DNA of 15,427 nucleotides from Hydrogenothermus sp964516095 (GCA_964516095.1 CAZEYS010000034.1:1-15427), one strand, 5' to 3'; positions 7,337 through 14,906 are shown, counted from the first letter of the stretch. Made by a program: numbers and translations. The notes: generated by a model from the sequence alone, not told the origin.

Positions 7337-7938
7337 CTTCTTACTGCCTCACGTTTTAGTTTATTATAAACTTCTTCAACTTGCCTTTTCAAAAAATCTA
7401 AATCCTTTGTATTATCAATAACAATGTCTGCATATTTAACTTTCTCATCAATAGGCATTTGAGCCTTAATTCTACTTAGAGCATCTTCTTTAGAAAATCC
7501 TTTTTCTATTAACCTCTTTAGTTGGATATCTTCAGGAGCATACACAACTATAACTTTATCGTAATTTTTATACATCCCAGTTTCAATTAAAAGAGGAACC
7601 TCAACAATAACAATTTTATCCGGATCTTTATTGTAAATTTCTTGAATTTTTTTATTGATCTCTTCTCTAACCTTAGGATGTATTATTTTCTCCAGTTTAT
7701 TTTTTTTGTCAGCATCATTAAAAATAATTTTTGCCACTTTTTTTCTATCTATTTCTCCATCTTGATTGAAGATTTCATTTCCTAAAACGTTGGCTATTTC
7801 TTTTTTTACGTTTTCATTACTTAAAAGCTGGTGAACTATTTTATCTGCATCTATAACATAGGCTCCAAGAGCTTTAAAAATATTAGATACTGTTGATTTC
7901 CCAGTTCCAATAGAACCTGTTAATCCTACCTTTAGCAA
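7333..7938 (-). CDS. coaE: Dephospho-CoA kinase
   Basis: CoaE phosphorylates the 3'-hydroxyl of dephospho-CoA, the last step of coenzyme A synthesis, in the cytoplasm. The 201 residues match the family length. The P-loop is GSIGTGKS (8-15), followed by the family's VIDADKIVHQLL (28-39), then HPKVREEI and the VEVPLLIETGM lid region near 110-120. The start is TTG at 7938-7936 with GAGG 10 nt upstream; no in-frame ATG precedes the P-loop. It follows the small zinc-ribbon gene by 16 nt and overlaps the coiled-coil gene downstream by 4 nt, so it is the second gene of a minus-strand unit of four. Confidence 0.96.
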   Translation of the reverse strand: MLKVGLTGSIGTGKSTVSNIFKALGAYVIDADKIVHQLLSNENVKKEIANVLGNEIFNQDGEIDRKKVAKIIFNDADKKNKLEKIIHPKVREEINKKIQEIYNKDPDKIVIVEVPLLIETGMYKNYDKVIVVYAPEDIQLKRLIEKGFSKEDALSRIKAQMPIDEKVKYADIVIDNTKDLDFLKRQVEEVYNKLKREAVRS

Positions 7939-7954
7939 TCTCTATATACCTCTT

Positions 7955-8146
7955 TTATTCATCATACGGTATTTCTTCTTCCATACCCCATTTTTCAAGT
8001 TTTTCTGTCTTTATTCTTTCTTCCCAGCAATCTTTACAAAAAATAAGGCCTTCAATATTTGGATCTTCATACAGTTCTTTTTTCGAACCACATTTAAAAC
8101 ACTCTTCATCTTTATCTGTTATCTTTTTTAAGTCCTTATAATCCAT
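7955..8146 (-). CDS. Small zinc-ribbon-like protein, function unknown
   Basis: A 63-residue acidic cytoplasmic protein that I cannot assign to a named family. It has two CxxC knuckles, Cys16/Cys19 (CFKCG) and Cys37/Cys40 (FCKDCW), 17 residues apart, the geometry of a single treble-clef or ribbon zinc site. The flanks are strongly charged, ending in EEEIPYDE. The ATG at 8146 has TAAGG 9 nt upstream. A well-formed promoter precedes it, and coaE follows after 16 nt, so it leads the unit. Small proteins of this type often bind nucleic acid or partner proteins; nothing in the sequence says which applies here. Confidence 0.75.
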   Translation of the reverse strand: MDYKDLKKITDKDEECFKCGSKKELYEDPNIEGLIFCKDCWEERIKTEKLEKWGMEEEIPYDE

Positions 8147-8178
8147 AAACTTATACCTTAAAACTTTTATTTTCTCTT

Positions 8179-8207
8179 ATATTATGGTAGATTGAGAAAA
8201 AAGGCAA
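8179..8207 (-). promoter_or_regulatory. Promoter for the zinc-ribbon-coaE unit
   Basis: On the minus strand TTGCCT (8207-8202) and TAATAT (8184-8179) are separated by exactly 17 bases. Transcription would begin near 8172, leaving a leader of roughly 26 nt with the TAAGG ribosome site before the ATG at 8146. The divergent exonuclease III gene starts at 8228, so its control signals must share this 81-base gap. Confidence 0.5.
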
Positions 8208-8227
8208 GGTTATATTAGAGGAAAAGT

Positions 8228-9010
8228 ATGAAAGTCTGTAGCTGGAATGTAAACTCAATTAGAGCAAGAAAAGAACTTCTTTTTGCCTGGCTCGAAAGAA
8301 GAAATTTTGATATTGATGTTTTGTGTTTACAAGAGTTAAAAGTAGAAGAACCTTTGTTCCCATATAAGGACTTTGAAGAAAAAGGATATAAATGTGCTGT
8401 AAATTCTCAAAAAAGGTATAACGGCGTATGCATATGTTCTAAATATGATATTCAAGACGTTTTAAAAGGATTTTCTGATGAATATTTTGACCAACAAAAA
8501 AGAGTTATTGCAGCAAAAATTAAAGATATATGGATTATAAATCTATATGTTCCCCACGGAGATATAAGAGGCACAGATAAATACTACTACAAGTTAGATT
8601 GGTATAAAAAACTTTATAACTGGCTTAATCAGCATTTCTCTCCAACAATGCCAATTATTATGACTGGAGACTTTAATGTTGCTTTAGAAGATATTGATGT
8701 ATATGATCCAGAACTTCTAAGAGACAGTATAGGAACCATGGAAGAAGAAAGACAGGCTCTTAAGAAAATCTTGGACTGGGGATTTATTGATACATTTCGA
8801 TATTTACACCCTGATAAACAAGAGTTTACATGGTGGGATTATATCGGAGGTGCTTTTTGGAAAAACGAAGGTATGAGAATAGATTATATACTCTGTACGA
8901 AACCTTTAATTGACAGACTTAAAAGTGTAGAAATAGACCTCTGGCCCCGCAAAAAAAGGAAACCTAAACCTTCAGACCACGCACCTGTTATAGCTGAATT
9001 CGATATCTGA
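8228..9010 (+). CDS. xthA: Exodeoxyribonuclease III / AP endonuclease
   Basis: This is a Mg-dependent DNA repair enzyme that cuts 5' to abasic sites and removes damaged 3' ends during base-excision repair. The 260 residues show every catalytic landmark of the family: WNVNSIRAR (6-14, Asn7), LQELK (34-38, Glu36 metal ligand), YNGVCI (64-69), NLYVPHG (105-111, Tyr107), GDFNVA (147-152, Asp148 and Asn150), GMRIDYIL (215-222, Asp219) and PSDHAP (248-253, catalytic Asp250 and His251). The start ATG has AGAGG 6 nt upstream. It is a single-gene unit, divergent from the zinc-ribbon-coaE unit and convergent with the 82-residue ORF, with only 3 bases between the stops. Confidence 0.96.
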   Translation: MKVCSWNVNSIRARKELLFAWLERRNFDIDVLCLQELKVEEPLFPYKDFEEKGYKCAVNSQKRYNGVCICSKYDIQDVLKGFSDEYFDQQKRVIAAKIKDIWIINLYVPHGDIRGTDKYYYKLDWYKKLYNWLNQHFSPTMPIIMTGDFNVALEDIDVYDPELLRDSIGTMEEERQALKKILDWGFIDTFRYLHPDKQEFTWWDYIGGAFWKNEGMRIDYILCTKPLIDRLKSVEIDLWPRKKRKPKPSDHAPVIAEFDI

Positions 9011-9013
9011 AAC

Positions 9014-9262
9014 TTACAATTCACTAAATTCTATATCACTTAGTGTATTTTTAAATGTATCCATTATTTGAAGCTTCCCGTCTACTTTAGGCCTTATATG
9101 TATCTCTTTGTTTGATATGGACTTAAATGAAAAATGTTCTTTATTTAAAATCTTCTTTTTTATCTCCTTCCATTCTTGAGTAAGCATTGCAAAAGATACA
9201 TCACCAATGTCAACTAAAGATATTGCTCCATCAATTTTTTCCTTAAGATTTTTGATTTTCAT
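9014..9262 (-). CDS. Hypothetical 82-residue protein
   Basis: I do not recognise this protein. It has 82 residues, no signal peptide, no membrane segment and no cysteine. Residues 1-42 look helical and charged (two Lys-rich helices around ISLVDIGDVSFAML). Residues 43-70 look like alternating strands (FSFKS, EIHIRP, KLQIMD). The ATG is preceded by GGGGAGG only 3 nt away, and by a clear promoter with a palindrome over its -10. That dedicated control region is the best evidence that the gene is real. It stands alone between the xthA 3' end and the deacetylase 3' end. Confidence 0.65.
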   Translation of the reverse strand: MKIKNLKEKIDGAISLVDIGDVSFAMLTQEWKEIKKKILNKEHFSFKSISNKEIHIRPKVDGKLQIMDTFKNTLSDIEFSEL

Positions 9263-9291
9263 TTTCCTCCCCTATTTTCTGTAACTTTATT

Positions 9292-9310
9292 ATAGTATAT
9301 TTAATACTAT
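9292..9310. promoter_or_regulatory. Palindrome overlapping the -10 of the 82-residue gene
   Basis: ATAGTAT (9292-9298) and ATACTAT (9304-9310) are perfect 7-base inverted repeats around a 5-base centre. The right arm contains the predicted minus-strand -10 and the left arm contains the predicted start site near 9297. A repressor site is the natural reading. In DNA this AT-rich, chance is a real alternative. Confidence 0.35.
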
Positions 9311-9332
9311 TTTATCTTAATTTATTTGTCAA
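9304..9332 (-). promoter_or_regulatory. Promoter for the 82-residue gene
   Basis: The minus strand carries a perfect TTGACA (9332-9327), a 17-base spacer and TAGTAT (9309-9304). The start would be near 9297, giving a leader of about 35 nt that contains the GGGGAGG ribosome site. The same -35 bases read TTGTCA on the plus strand, where TATATT (9349-9354) also lies 17 bases away. Confidence 0.5.
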
Positions 9333-9374
9333 TATTTTTTATATTTACTATATTTTGTATAATTTATATTGCAA

Positions 9375-10430
9375 TTAACGTGGATTTATAATCATATAAA
9401 AAAACCGTGCAGGTTTTTTGGTTTTAAAATCAAAACATGTAAAACCTATTCTATTTTTCCATCTTTTTAGAGGTTTTAGTTTTTGAATGAAAATAGTATT
9501 TTCTTTTACCAAAGGTTTTATCCAACCTAATTCGGACACATATATACCACAGTTTTTGTACCTATTTCTATCTTCAATAGCAGCTTTAATTATTTTAGGT
9601 GGATTTTTCTTTAATATCCCAAAAGGAGGACTATAAGATTTTATTGGCAAAGGTTCTATTTTTAATGCATTTATAAAATGGTTTATATTTCCCCAATGTC
9701 CAACTATAGCTTGACGAGGAATTAAATATCTGTTTGTAGTGCTACTGATACTGAATGGATCTTGGGTAAATACGGCTTTGTATCCTAATCTTTTTAATAC
9801 TTCAACCATAATTTCATTGTATTCTCCATATGGATATGCATAGTACTTTGGTTTATATCCAATCAAGTTTTTAAATCTTTTTTCGGCTTTTAGTGTGTCA
9901 TTTAGAAAGTTTTTTTTATATTTTTCTAAAATAAAACCTTTTTTTACTTTCGCAAAATGCTTATGAGCATATGAATGATTACCAAAGGTTATTTTAGGAT
10001 ACTTTTTTAAAATGTTTAGCTGCCTTTTTGTTAAAAAATCTGGATATCTGGCTACTGCTTCCATGTATAAAAACAATGTAAAAGGTAAATTATATTTTTT
10101 TAGGATTTTAAAAGCTTTCATAGTTGACTTATAACCGTCATCTATAGTTATAGATACAGTTTTTGGCGGGATCTTTCCTTCGCTAATGTACTCCAAAAGT
10201 GTATCTAAAGATACAATATTATAATGGTTGTTGATTAAATACTTTATTTGCTTTTCAAACTCAGAAATAGATATTGATGTTGATGGACTTTTTGGTTCAT
10301 CGAACTTGTGGTAAATAAGTATAACTGCATAATTATTTGTTTCATTGGCTAATATAGGATTTGTCAAGCTTACAATTATCGTAAAAAGTAAGATTATTCT
10401 GTTTAATAACAGCTTTGACTCTTTTAACAT
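9375..10430 (-). CDS. Exported polysaccharide deacetylase (NodB/CE4 family)
   Basis: This metal-dependent enzyme removes N-acetyl groups from a glycan in the periplasm or at the cell surface; peptidoglycan or an exopolysaccharide such as poly-N-acetylglucosamine are the candidates. Of 351 residues, 1-28 form a signal peptide (hydrophobic core IILLFTIIV, likely cut after PILA). The NodB domain shows TIDDG (95-99, Asp97 base and Asp98 metal ligand), NHSYAH (151-156, metal ligands His152 and His156) and YPYGEYN (199-205). The C-terminal 110 residues are Lys/Pro-rich and not recognised. GAGGG lies 6 nt before the ATG, supporting this start. The whole signal peptide is encoded inside the 3' end of the glucosaminidase gene in another frame (89 nt overlap). 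Confidence 0.9.
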   Translation of the reverse strand: MLKESKLLLNRIILLFTIIVSLTNPILANETNNYAVILIYHKFDEPKSPSTSISISEFEKQIKYLINNHYNIVSLDTLLEYISEGKIPPKTVSITIDDGYKSTMKAFKILKKYNLPFTLFLYMEAVARYPDFLTKRQLNILKKYPKITFGNHSYAHKHFAKVKKGFILEKYKKNFLNDTLKAEKRFKNLIGYKPKYYAYPYGEYNEIMVEVLKRLGYKAVFTQDPFSISSTTNRYLIPRQAIVGHWGNINHFINALKIEPLPIKSYSPPFGILKKNPPKIIKAAIEDRNRYKNCGIYVSELGWIKPLVKENTIFIQKLKPLKRWKNRIGFTCFDFKTKKPARFFYMIINPR

Positions 10431-11232
10431 ATATATCCCTCAACGTAGAGTATTTATCAAGATAATCTGCAAGTTTTAATGGGTCTTTAGATATAAGTCT
10501 TACCTTCCTTAGTTTTTTATATGCCCAGCTTACATTTATACTATAGTAGTAATCTTCAATTGATTCCAGTAAATTTTTATACTTTTTAAGATAAACATTT
10601 GCCCCTCTTGCTTTTATCTTGGAAGCATTTTTTTTATCAAATGTCCATACTCCAAAAATGTTGTTTGCTTGGGTAAAAAACCGTGAAGTTCCCCAACCTG
10701 ATTCTATCGCAGCTTGAGCTATTATTAAACTCGGAGGTTGTGTATTTACTTTTTCTAAAAGTTCTTTTATGGAGGATGCCTTGTACTTATCTAAAATCTC
10801 ATTTAGGAACTTTTCTTCATCATCTGTAAGAGGTTTTTGAAGTTCAAGCTTTTTATATATTTTTATTATTTTGTCTCTGGTTTTTTGAATTTTATAGTTT
10901 GCTATCAAAATAGAAGGTAAAATCATATCTATAAATTTCTTTTTTCTTTGAACTATTGGAAGACTTTTTAAAGAAATTGCATTTTTATAAACAATTGGTA
11001 AAACTGCTGAACAGTTTATGGGAACAATATCTTTCGGAGATGATATATCTTTATAAAGGATTATAAGGTCTTCAGGTTTCTTTTCTTGATTTAAATTTTC
11101 TCTTACAGATAGATTAAGTTTTGGCATTACAGGCATAACAATAACATAAATACCTATGCCAGTTATTACGATAACTAAAAACCATTCCCATATATTAGCT
11201 TTTTTGAAAAAATCCCTCAGCCAGCATTCCAT
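10342..11232 (-). CDS. Bax-like glucosaminidase, membrane-anchored
   Basis: A peptidoglycan-hydrolase family protein (COG2992, Bax/FlgJ-type glucosaminidase fold). A single N-terminal membrane helix (about 16-36) anchors it, with residues 40-165 a Lys-rich stalk. The catalytic domain follows: PSLIIAQAAIESGWGTS (167-183) with likely catalytic Glu177, then NNIFGVWTF (190-198), then the conserved tail KLADYLDKYSTLRDIYVKR (253-271). It is 296 residues, similar to E. coli Bax (274). The ATG at 11232 lacks a Shine-Dalgarno, and no other in-frame start lies upstream of the membrane helix. Its last 29 codons overlap the deacetylase start, so the two wall enzymes are probably co-translated. murC is divergent from it. 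Confidence 0.88.
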   Translation of the reverse strand: MECWLRDFFKKANIWEWFLVIVITGIGIYVIVMPVMPKLNLSVRENLNQEKKPEDLIILYKDISSPKDIVPINCSAVLPIVYKNAISLKSLPIVQRKKKFIDMILPSILIANYKIQKTRDKIIKIYKKLELQKPLTDDEEKFLNEILDKYKASSIKELLEKVNTQPPSLIIAQAAIESGWGTSRFFTQANNIFGVWTFDKKNASKIKARGANVYLKKYKNLLESIEDYYYSINVSWAYKKLRKVRLISKDPLKLADYLDKYSTLRDIYVKRVKAVIKQNNLTFYDNCKLDKSYISQ

Positions 11233-11238
11233 TTAGAT

Positions 11239-11267
11239 ATTATAATAATTATTAAAAAATATTTAAA
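11239..11267 (-). promoter_or_regulatory. Promoter giving a near-leaderless glucosaminidase mRNA
   Basis: TTTAAA (11267-11262), a 17-base spacer and a perfect TATAAT (11244-11239) lie on the minus strand, with only 6 bases between the -10 and the ATG at 11232. The -10 is part of the self-complementary ATTATAAT (11239-11246), so a TATAAT also reads toward murC on the plus strand (11241-11246). Confidence 0.45.
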
Positions 11268-11299
11268 GTAAATAATAATAAGTCATTTAGAGGTAATCA

Positions 11300-12664
11300 A
11301 TGTTTAGAGGTAAAGTCAGACATATACATTTTGTTGGTATTGGTGGTTCTGGTATGAGCGGTATAGCAGAAGTACTGTTAAATCTTGGTTTTACCGTTTC
11401 AGGTTCAGATATAAAAGAAAATAACGCAGTTATAAATCTAAGAAATAAAGGAGCAAAAATATATATTGGTCATAGCGAAGATAACATAAAAGGAGCAGAT
11501 GTAGTTGTATATTCGTCTGCTGTTAATGAAACAAATCCAGAAATAAAAGCAGCTAAAAAGATGAATATTCCAGTAATCCCCAGAGGGGAAATGCTTGCAG
11601 AATTGATGCGTTTCAAGTATGGAATAGCAATAGGTGGAAGCCATGGAAAAACAACAACAACGTCTATGGTAGGTTCAATATTAGGTAAAACAGGCTATGA
11701 TCCGACTGTTGTGATTGGCGGCAAACTAGAAGCATATGGAAGTAACGCTAAACTCGGACGCGGAGATTTTTTAGTAGCAGAAGCAGATGAGAGTGATGGC
11801 TCTTTCCTGAAGCTTTCACCGACTATTGTTTCAATAAATAATATTGACCTGGAACACCTTGGATATTATAAAAACTTAGATGAAATAAAAATGGCATTTA
11901 TTGAGTTTGCTAATAAAGTACCTTTTTACGGTGCAGTGGCCGTAAATATTGATGATGATAATGCTAAATCTATTTTGCCTTCAATAGAGAAAAAAGTTAT
12001 TAAATTTGGTATTAAAGATAAAAAAGCTGACATATATGCACATGACTTAAAACTTAAAAAAGGTACTTATCAATTTAAAGTAAATGATTTTGGAGAAATT
12101 CATCTTTCTATTCCTGGAAGACATAACGTTTATAATGCACTGGCAGCTATATCAATAGCAAATGAACTTGGAATTCCTTTTTGCGTAATAAAAGAAACAC
12201 TAGAAAACTTTAGGAATGCAAACAGAAGATTTGAAATAAAATTTGATGGAAAAGTAAAAATAATTGATGATTATGCTCATCATCCTACAGAAATTAAAGC
12301 TACCATTTCTGCAGCACGGGATAAATACAAAAATTCAAGAATTATTACGGTTTTCCAACCACACAGGTATAGCCGATTTTCTTCTTTATTTGACAAATTT
12401 TTAGAAAGCTTTGATAAAAGCGATATAGTCATAGTGACAGATATCTACTCTGCCGGTGAAAAACCAATAGAAAACATTTCTGCAGAAAATTTGGTAAAAA
12501 AGCTCAAAGAAAAAGGTAAAGAAACCCATTTTGCTAAATATTTATCGGATGCAGAAAACATGATAAAAGAAATAGTAAATGATGAAGATGTTATTTTAGT
12601 TTTGGGAGCTGGTAATATTACACAAGTTGCAAAAAATCTGGCTGACTATTTTAAACAAATTTAA
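11300..12664 (+). CDS. murC: UDP-N-acetylmuramate--L-alanine ligase
   Basis: MurC uses ATP to add L-alanine to UDP-MurNAc, starting the peptidoglycan stem peptide in the cytoplasm. The 454 residues have the standard three-domain order: a Rossmann UDP-binding domain with VGIGGSGMSG (12-21); the ATP domain with P-loop GGSHGKTTT (112-120), EADESDGS (161-168) and NNIDLEHLGYY (180-190); and the C-terminal domain with NRRFE (308-312) and DDYAHHPTE (323-331). ATG is preceded by AGAGG 6 nt away. It is the only mur gene here; the usual neighbours (murG, murB, ftsZ) are absent. pncB follows after 25 nt. Confidence 0.97.
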   Translation: MFRGKVRHIHFVGIGGSGMSGIAEVLLNLGFTVSGSDIKENNAVINLRNKGAKIYIGHSEDNIKGADVVVYSSAVNETNPEIKAAKKMNIPVIPRGEMLAELMRFKYGIAIGGSHGKTTTTSMVGSILGKTGYDPTVVIGGKLEAYGSNAKLGRGDFLVAEADESDGSFLKLSPTIVSINNIDLEHLGYYKNLDEIKMAFIEFANKVPFYGAVAVNIDDDNAKSILPSIEKKVIKFGIKDKKADIYAHDLKLKKGTYQFKVNDFGEIHLSIPGRHNVYNALAAISIANELGIPFCVIKETLENFRNANRRFEIKFDGKVKIIDDYAHHPTEIKATISAARDKYKNSRIITVFQPHRYSRFSSLFDKFLESFDKSDIVIVTDIYSAGEKPIENISAENLVKKLKEKGKETHFAKYLSDAENMIKEIVNDEDVILVLGAGNITQVAKNLADYFKQI

Positions 12665-12689
12665 ATAAATTTAGAAAGAGGGAAAGACA

Positions 12690-14033
12690 GTGAAATTTGG
12701 TTTTGTAAATAAAAATAATATGGCATTACTAACCGATTTATATGAACTTACAATGGCACAAGCCTATCTAAAAGACAATATGACAAAAACAGCAGTGTTT
12801 GAATTTTACATACGACCAAATAAGAAGAGATCTTTTTTTCTAACAGCAGGTTTAGAACAATTTCTTTACTACATTGAGAATCTGAAATTTTTAGATGAAG
12901 ATTTAGATTTTTTAAAATCTTTAGGATTTGAAGACTTCTTCATAGATTATTTGAAGAACTTTAAATTCACCGGAAATGTATATGCTATGGAAGAAGGTCA
13001 AGTAGCTTTTCCCTATGAACCTATTGTCCAAATAGAGGCTTCTCTCCCTGAAGCTCAGTTAATTGAAACATTTTTAATAAATACATTTCAACATCCTATA
13101 TTAGTAGCTACGAAAGCAATAAGATGTTATATAGCCTCAGAAGGAGAGAAAGTTCTAGTAGATTTTGGTTTAAGACGAGCCCATGGAACGGATGCAGGTA
13201 TGAAAGCTGCCCGTTCATCATTTATTGGCGGTTTTGCAGGGACATCAAACGTTTTAGCTGGAAAAGAGTACGGTATACCTGTTTTTGGAACAATGGCTCA
13301 TTCTTTTATTCTTGCTTATAAAGACGAAGAAAAAGCATTTGAAGCCTTTGCAAAAATGTATCCTAACAATACCATATTTCTAATTGATACTTTCGATAGT
13401 ATCGAAGGAGTGAAGAAAGCAATTAAAGTAGCGAAAAAGTTAAATTTAAATAATTTCAAAGGCGTAAGAATTGATAGTGGCGATTTAATTGAAATGTCTA
13501 AAAAAGTAAGAAAAATTTTAGATGAAAATGGTTTTAAAGAGGCCAAAATACTAGCAAGCGGAGGCATTAATGAATACATCATAAAGGAACACATAGAAAA
13601 AAATGCACCTATTGATGGTTATGGAGTTGGTACTGAACTTGTTGTTTCTGCTGATGTTCCATATTTAGATTGTGCTTACAAATTAGTTGAGTATGACCAC
13701 CAACCTGTAATGAAATTTAGCTCAGGAAAAACTACTCTACCTTCCAAAAAGCAAGTATTTAGATTTTACGATGATAAAGGAAAAATAGGTAAAGATATTA
13801 TTGGCCTATATAATGAAAATCTTAGTCAGGAAAAACTTTTAAAAAAAGTTGTAGAAAACGGAAAAATATGCATTAACTATCCGTCGCTAAAAGAAATTCA
13901 AACAAAAGCCATAAACAATATCAAAAAATTGCCATCTAACTTAACAAAAATAGGAAATGAAGAAATTTATATTCCTGAAATATCTCAAAGACTTGAAGAG
14001 ATAATCAAGCGACTAAAAGCGGAGGAAAGATAA
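12690..14033 (+). CDS. pncB: Nicotinate phosphoribosyltransferase
   Basis: The enzyme converts nicotinate and PRPP, with ATP, to nicotinate mononucleotide, salvaging NAD precursors. The 447 residues show LLTDLYELTMAQAY (13-26), DFGLRRAHGTDAG (158-170), GTMAHS (200-205) with His204 as the likely autophosphorylated residue, LIDTFDS (231-237), GVRIDSGDL (258-266) and YGVGTELV (311-318). These residues favour nicotinate over nicotinamide use, although NadV-type enzymes are related. The start is GTG at 12690, with GAGGG 7 nt before it; the next ATG (residue 11) would remove part of the conserved N-terminus. It sits between murC and the metal-binding protein gene, one base before the latter. Confidence 0.94.
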   Translation: MKFGFVNKNNMALLTDLYELTMAQAYLKDNMTKTAVFEFYIRPNKKRSFFLTAGLEQFLYYIENLKFLDEDLDFLKSLGFEDFFIDYLKNFKFTGNVYAMEEGQVAFPYEPIVQIEASLPEAQLIETFLINTFQHPILVATKAIRCYIASEGEKVLVDFGLRRAHGTDAGMKAARSSFIGGFAGTSNVLAGKEYGIPVFGTMAHSFILAYKDEEKAFEAFAKMYPNNTIFLIDTFDSIEGVKKAIKVAKKLNLNNFKGVRIDSGDLIEMSKKVRKILDENGFKEAKILASGGINEYIIKEHIEKNAPIDGYGVGTELVVSADVPYLDCAYKLVEYDHQPVMKFSSGKTTLPSKKQVFRFYDDKGKIGKDIIGLYNENLSQEKLLKKVVENGKICINYPSLKEIQTKAINNIKKLPSNLTKIGNEEIYIPEISQRLEEIIKRLKAEER

Positions 14034-14034
14034 T

Positions 14035-14901
14035 ATGTTTCGAATTTTAATGATTATTGTACTTTTAGTTGGTTTTTCCTTTGGAAGGGAAATTAACATA
14101 ACAGCAACAATAAAACCCTTAGCAGACATTGCAAAAGAAGTTGTAAAAAACAGAGCAAATGTAACCTATATTATCCCTCCAAATGTATCACTTCATTTAT
14201 ATGAATATAAAGTCTCAGATATTAAAAAAGTTAAAAATGCAGATTTATTTCTTTATATATCCGTTGGAGAGCCTAATATTAATAACCTTACAAAAATCGC
14301 AAAGAAAGATGCACTTTTAAATGTTTCCAAAATTAAGGGAATTTATCTGATTAAGGAATACAAATTTCATGAGCATGAAAAAGACAAACATCATAAAAAT
14401 AGCTTCCATCCTGCGTTATGGCTCGATCCCTATAATGCCAAAATTATAGCTAAAAAAGTTTTGGAAAGGATAATCAAATTAGATCCTAAAAACAAAAAAT
14501 TCTACACGAAGAATTACAAGATATTTGCCCAAAAATGTGATGAAATCATATCTTATGGCAATAAAAAATTTAATTCATTGATCCAAAAAGATTTTATATC
14601 TTACCATTATGTCTGGCCTTATTTTACCAAAAGATTTGGTCTTAACTATATAGCTGTTATTGAGATAGGCCATGGTCAAGAACCCACAATAAAACACTTA
14701 ATAAACATCATATCTTTGATAAAGAAGAAACATATAAAGTCTATATTTGCATCTATTCAGTTTTATAACCCTAAATACATAAAAATTATTAAAAACCAAA
14801 CAGAAGTAAAGATCGTATATTTAGATCCATTTGGAATTGATAAATCTTATATCCAGATGATTAAATTCAATATAGATAATATTTCAGCTAATTTAAACTA
14901 A
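14035..14901 (+). CDS. znuA: ZnuA-type metal-binding protein of an ABC importer
   Basis: A periplasmic receptor of the cluster A-I family, which captures Zn or Mn for an ABC importer. The 288 residues begin with a short signal peptide (likely cut after GFSFG, residue 17). The likely metal ligands are His54 (SLHLYE), His125 (HPALWLDP), His191 (SYHYVWPYF) and Asp264 (YLDPFG). Between the first two lies a His/Glu/Lys-rich loop (110-125), typical of zinc-type members. The second ligand is oddly placed: His is four residues before the Trp, where most relatives have HxW. The gene starts one base after the pncB stop. No permease or ATPase gene is visible on either side; the DNA downstream is decayed, so it may be an orphan here. 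Confidence 0.87.
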   Translation: MFRILMIIVLLVGFSFGREINITATIKPLADIAKEVVKNRANVTYIIPPNVSLHLYEYKVSDIKKVKNADLFLYISVGEPNINNLTKIAKKDALLNVSKIKGIYLIKEYKFHEHEKDKHHKNSFHPALWLDPYNAKIIAKKVLERIIKLDPKNKKFYTKNYKIFAQKCDEIISYGNKKFNSLIQKDFISYHYVWPYFTKRFGLNYIAVIEIGHGQEPTIKHLINIISLIKKKHIKSIFASIQFYNPKYIKIIKNQTEVKIVYLDPFGIDKSYIQMIKFNIDNISANLN

Positions 14902-14906
14902 TAACT

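Noticed and set aside
9022..9050. CACTAA/TTAGTG inverted repeat followed by a T run after xthA
   Set aside because: A six-pair AT-rich stem with a 12-base loop is too weak to call a terminator, and it is inside the 82-residue gene.
9399..9419. Hairpin AAAAAACC/GGTTTTTT resembling a terminator
   Set aside because: Only two G-C pairs in the stem, and it lies inside the deacetylase coding region. Likely a product of Lys/Phe codons.
13124..13594. Open frames on both strands inside the nicotinate phosphoribosyltransferase gene
   Set aside because: They are fully covered by a conserved gene with all its motifs intact, and show no ribosome sites or family features.
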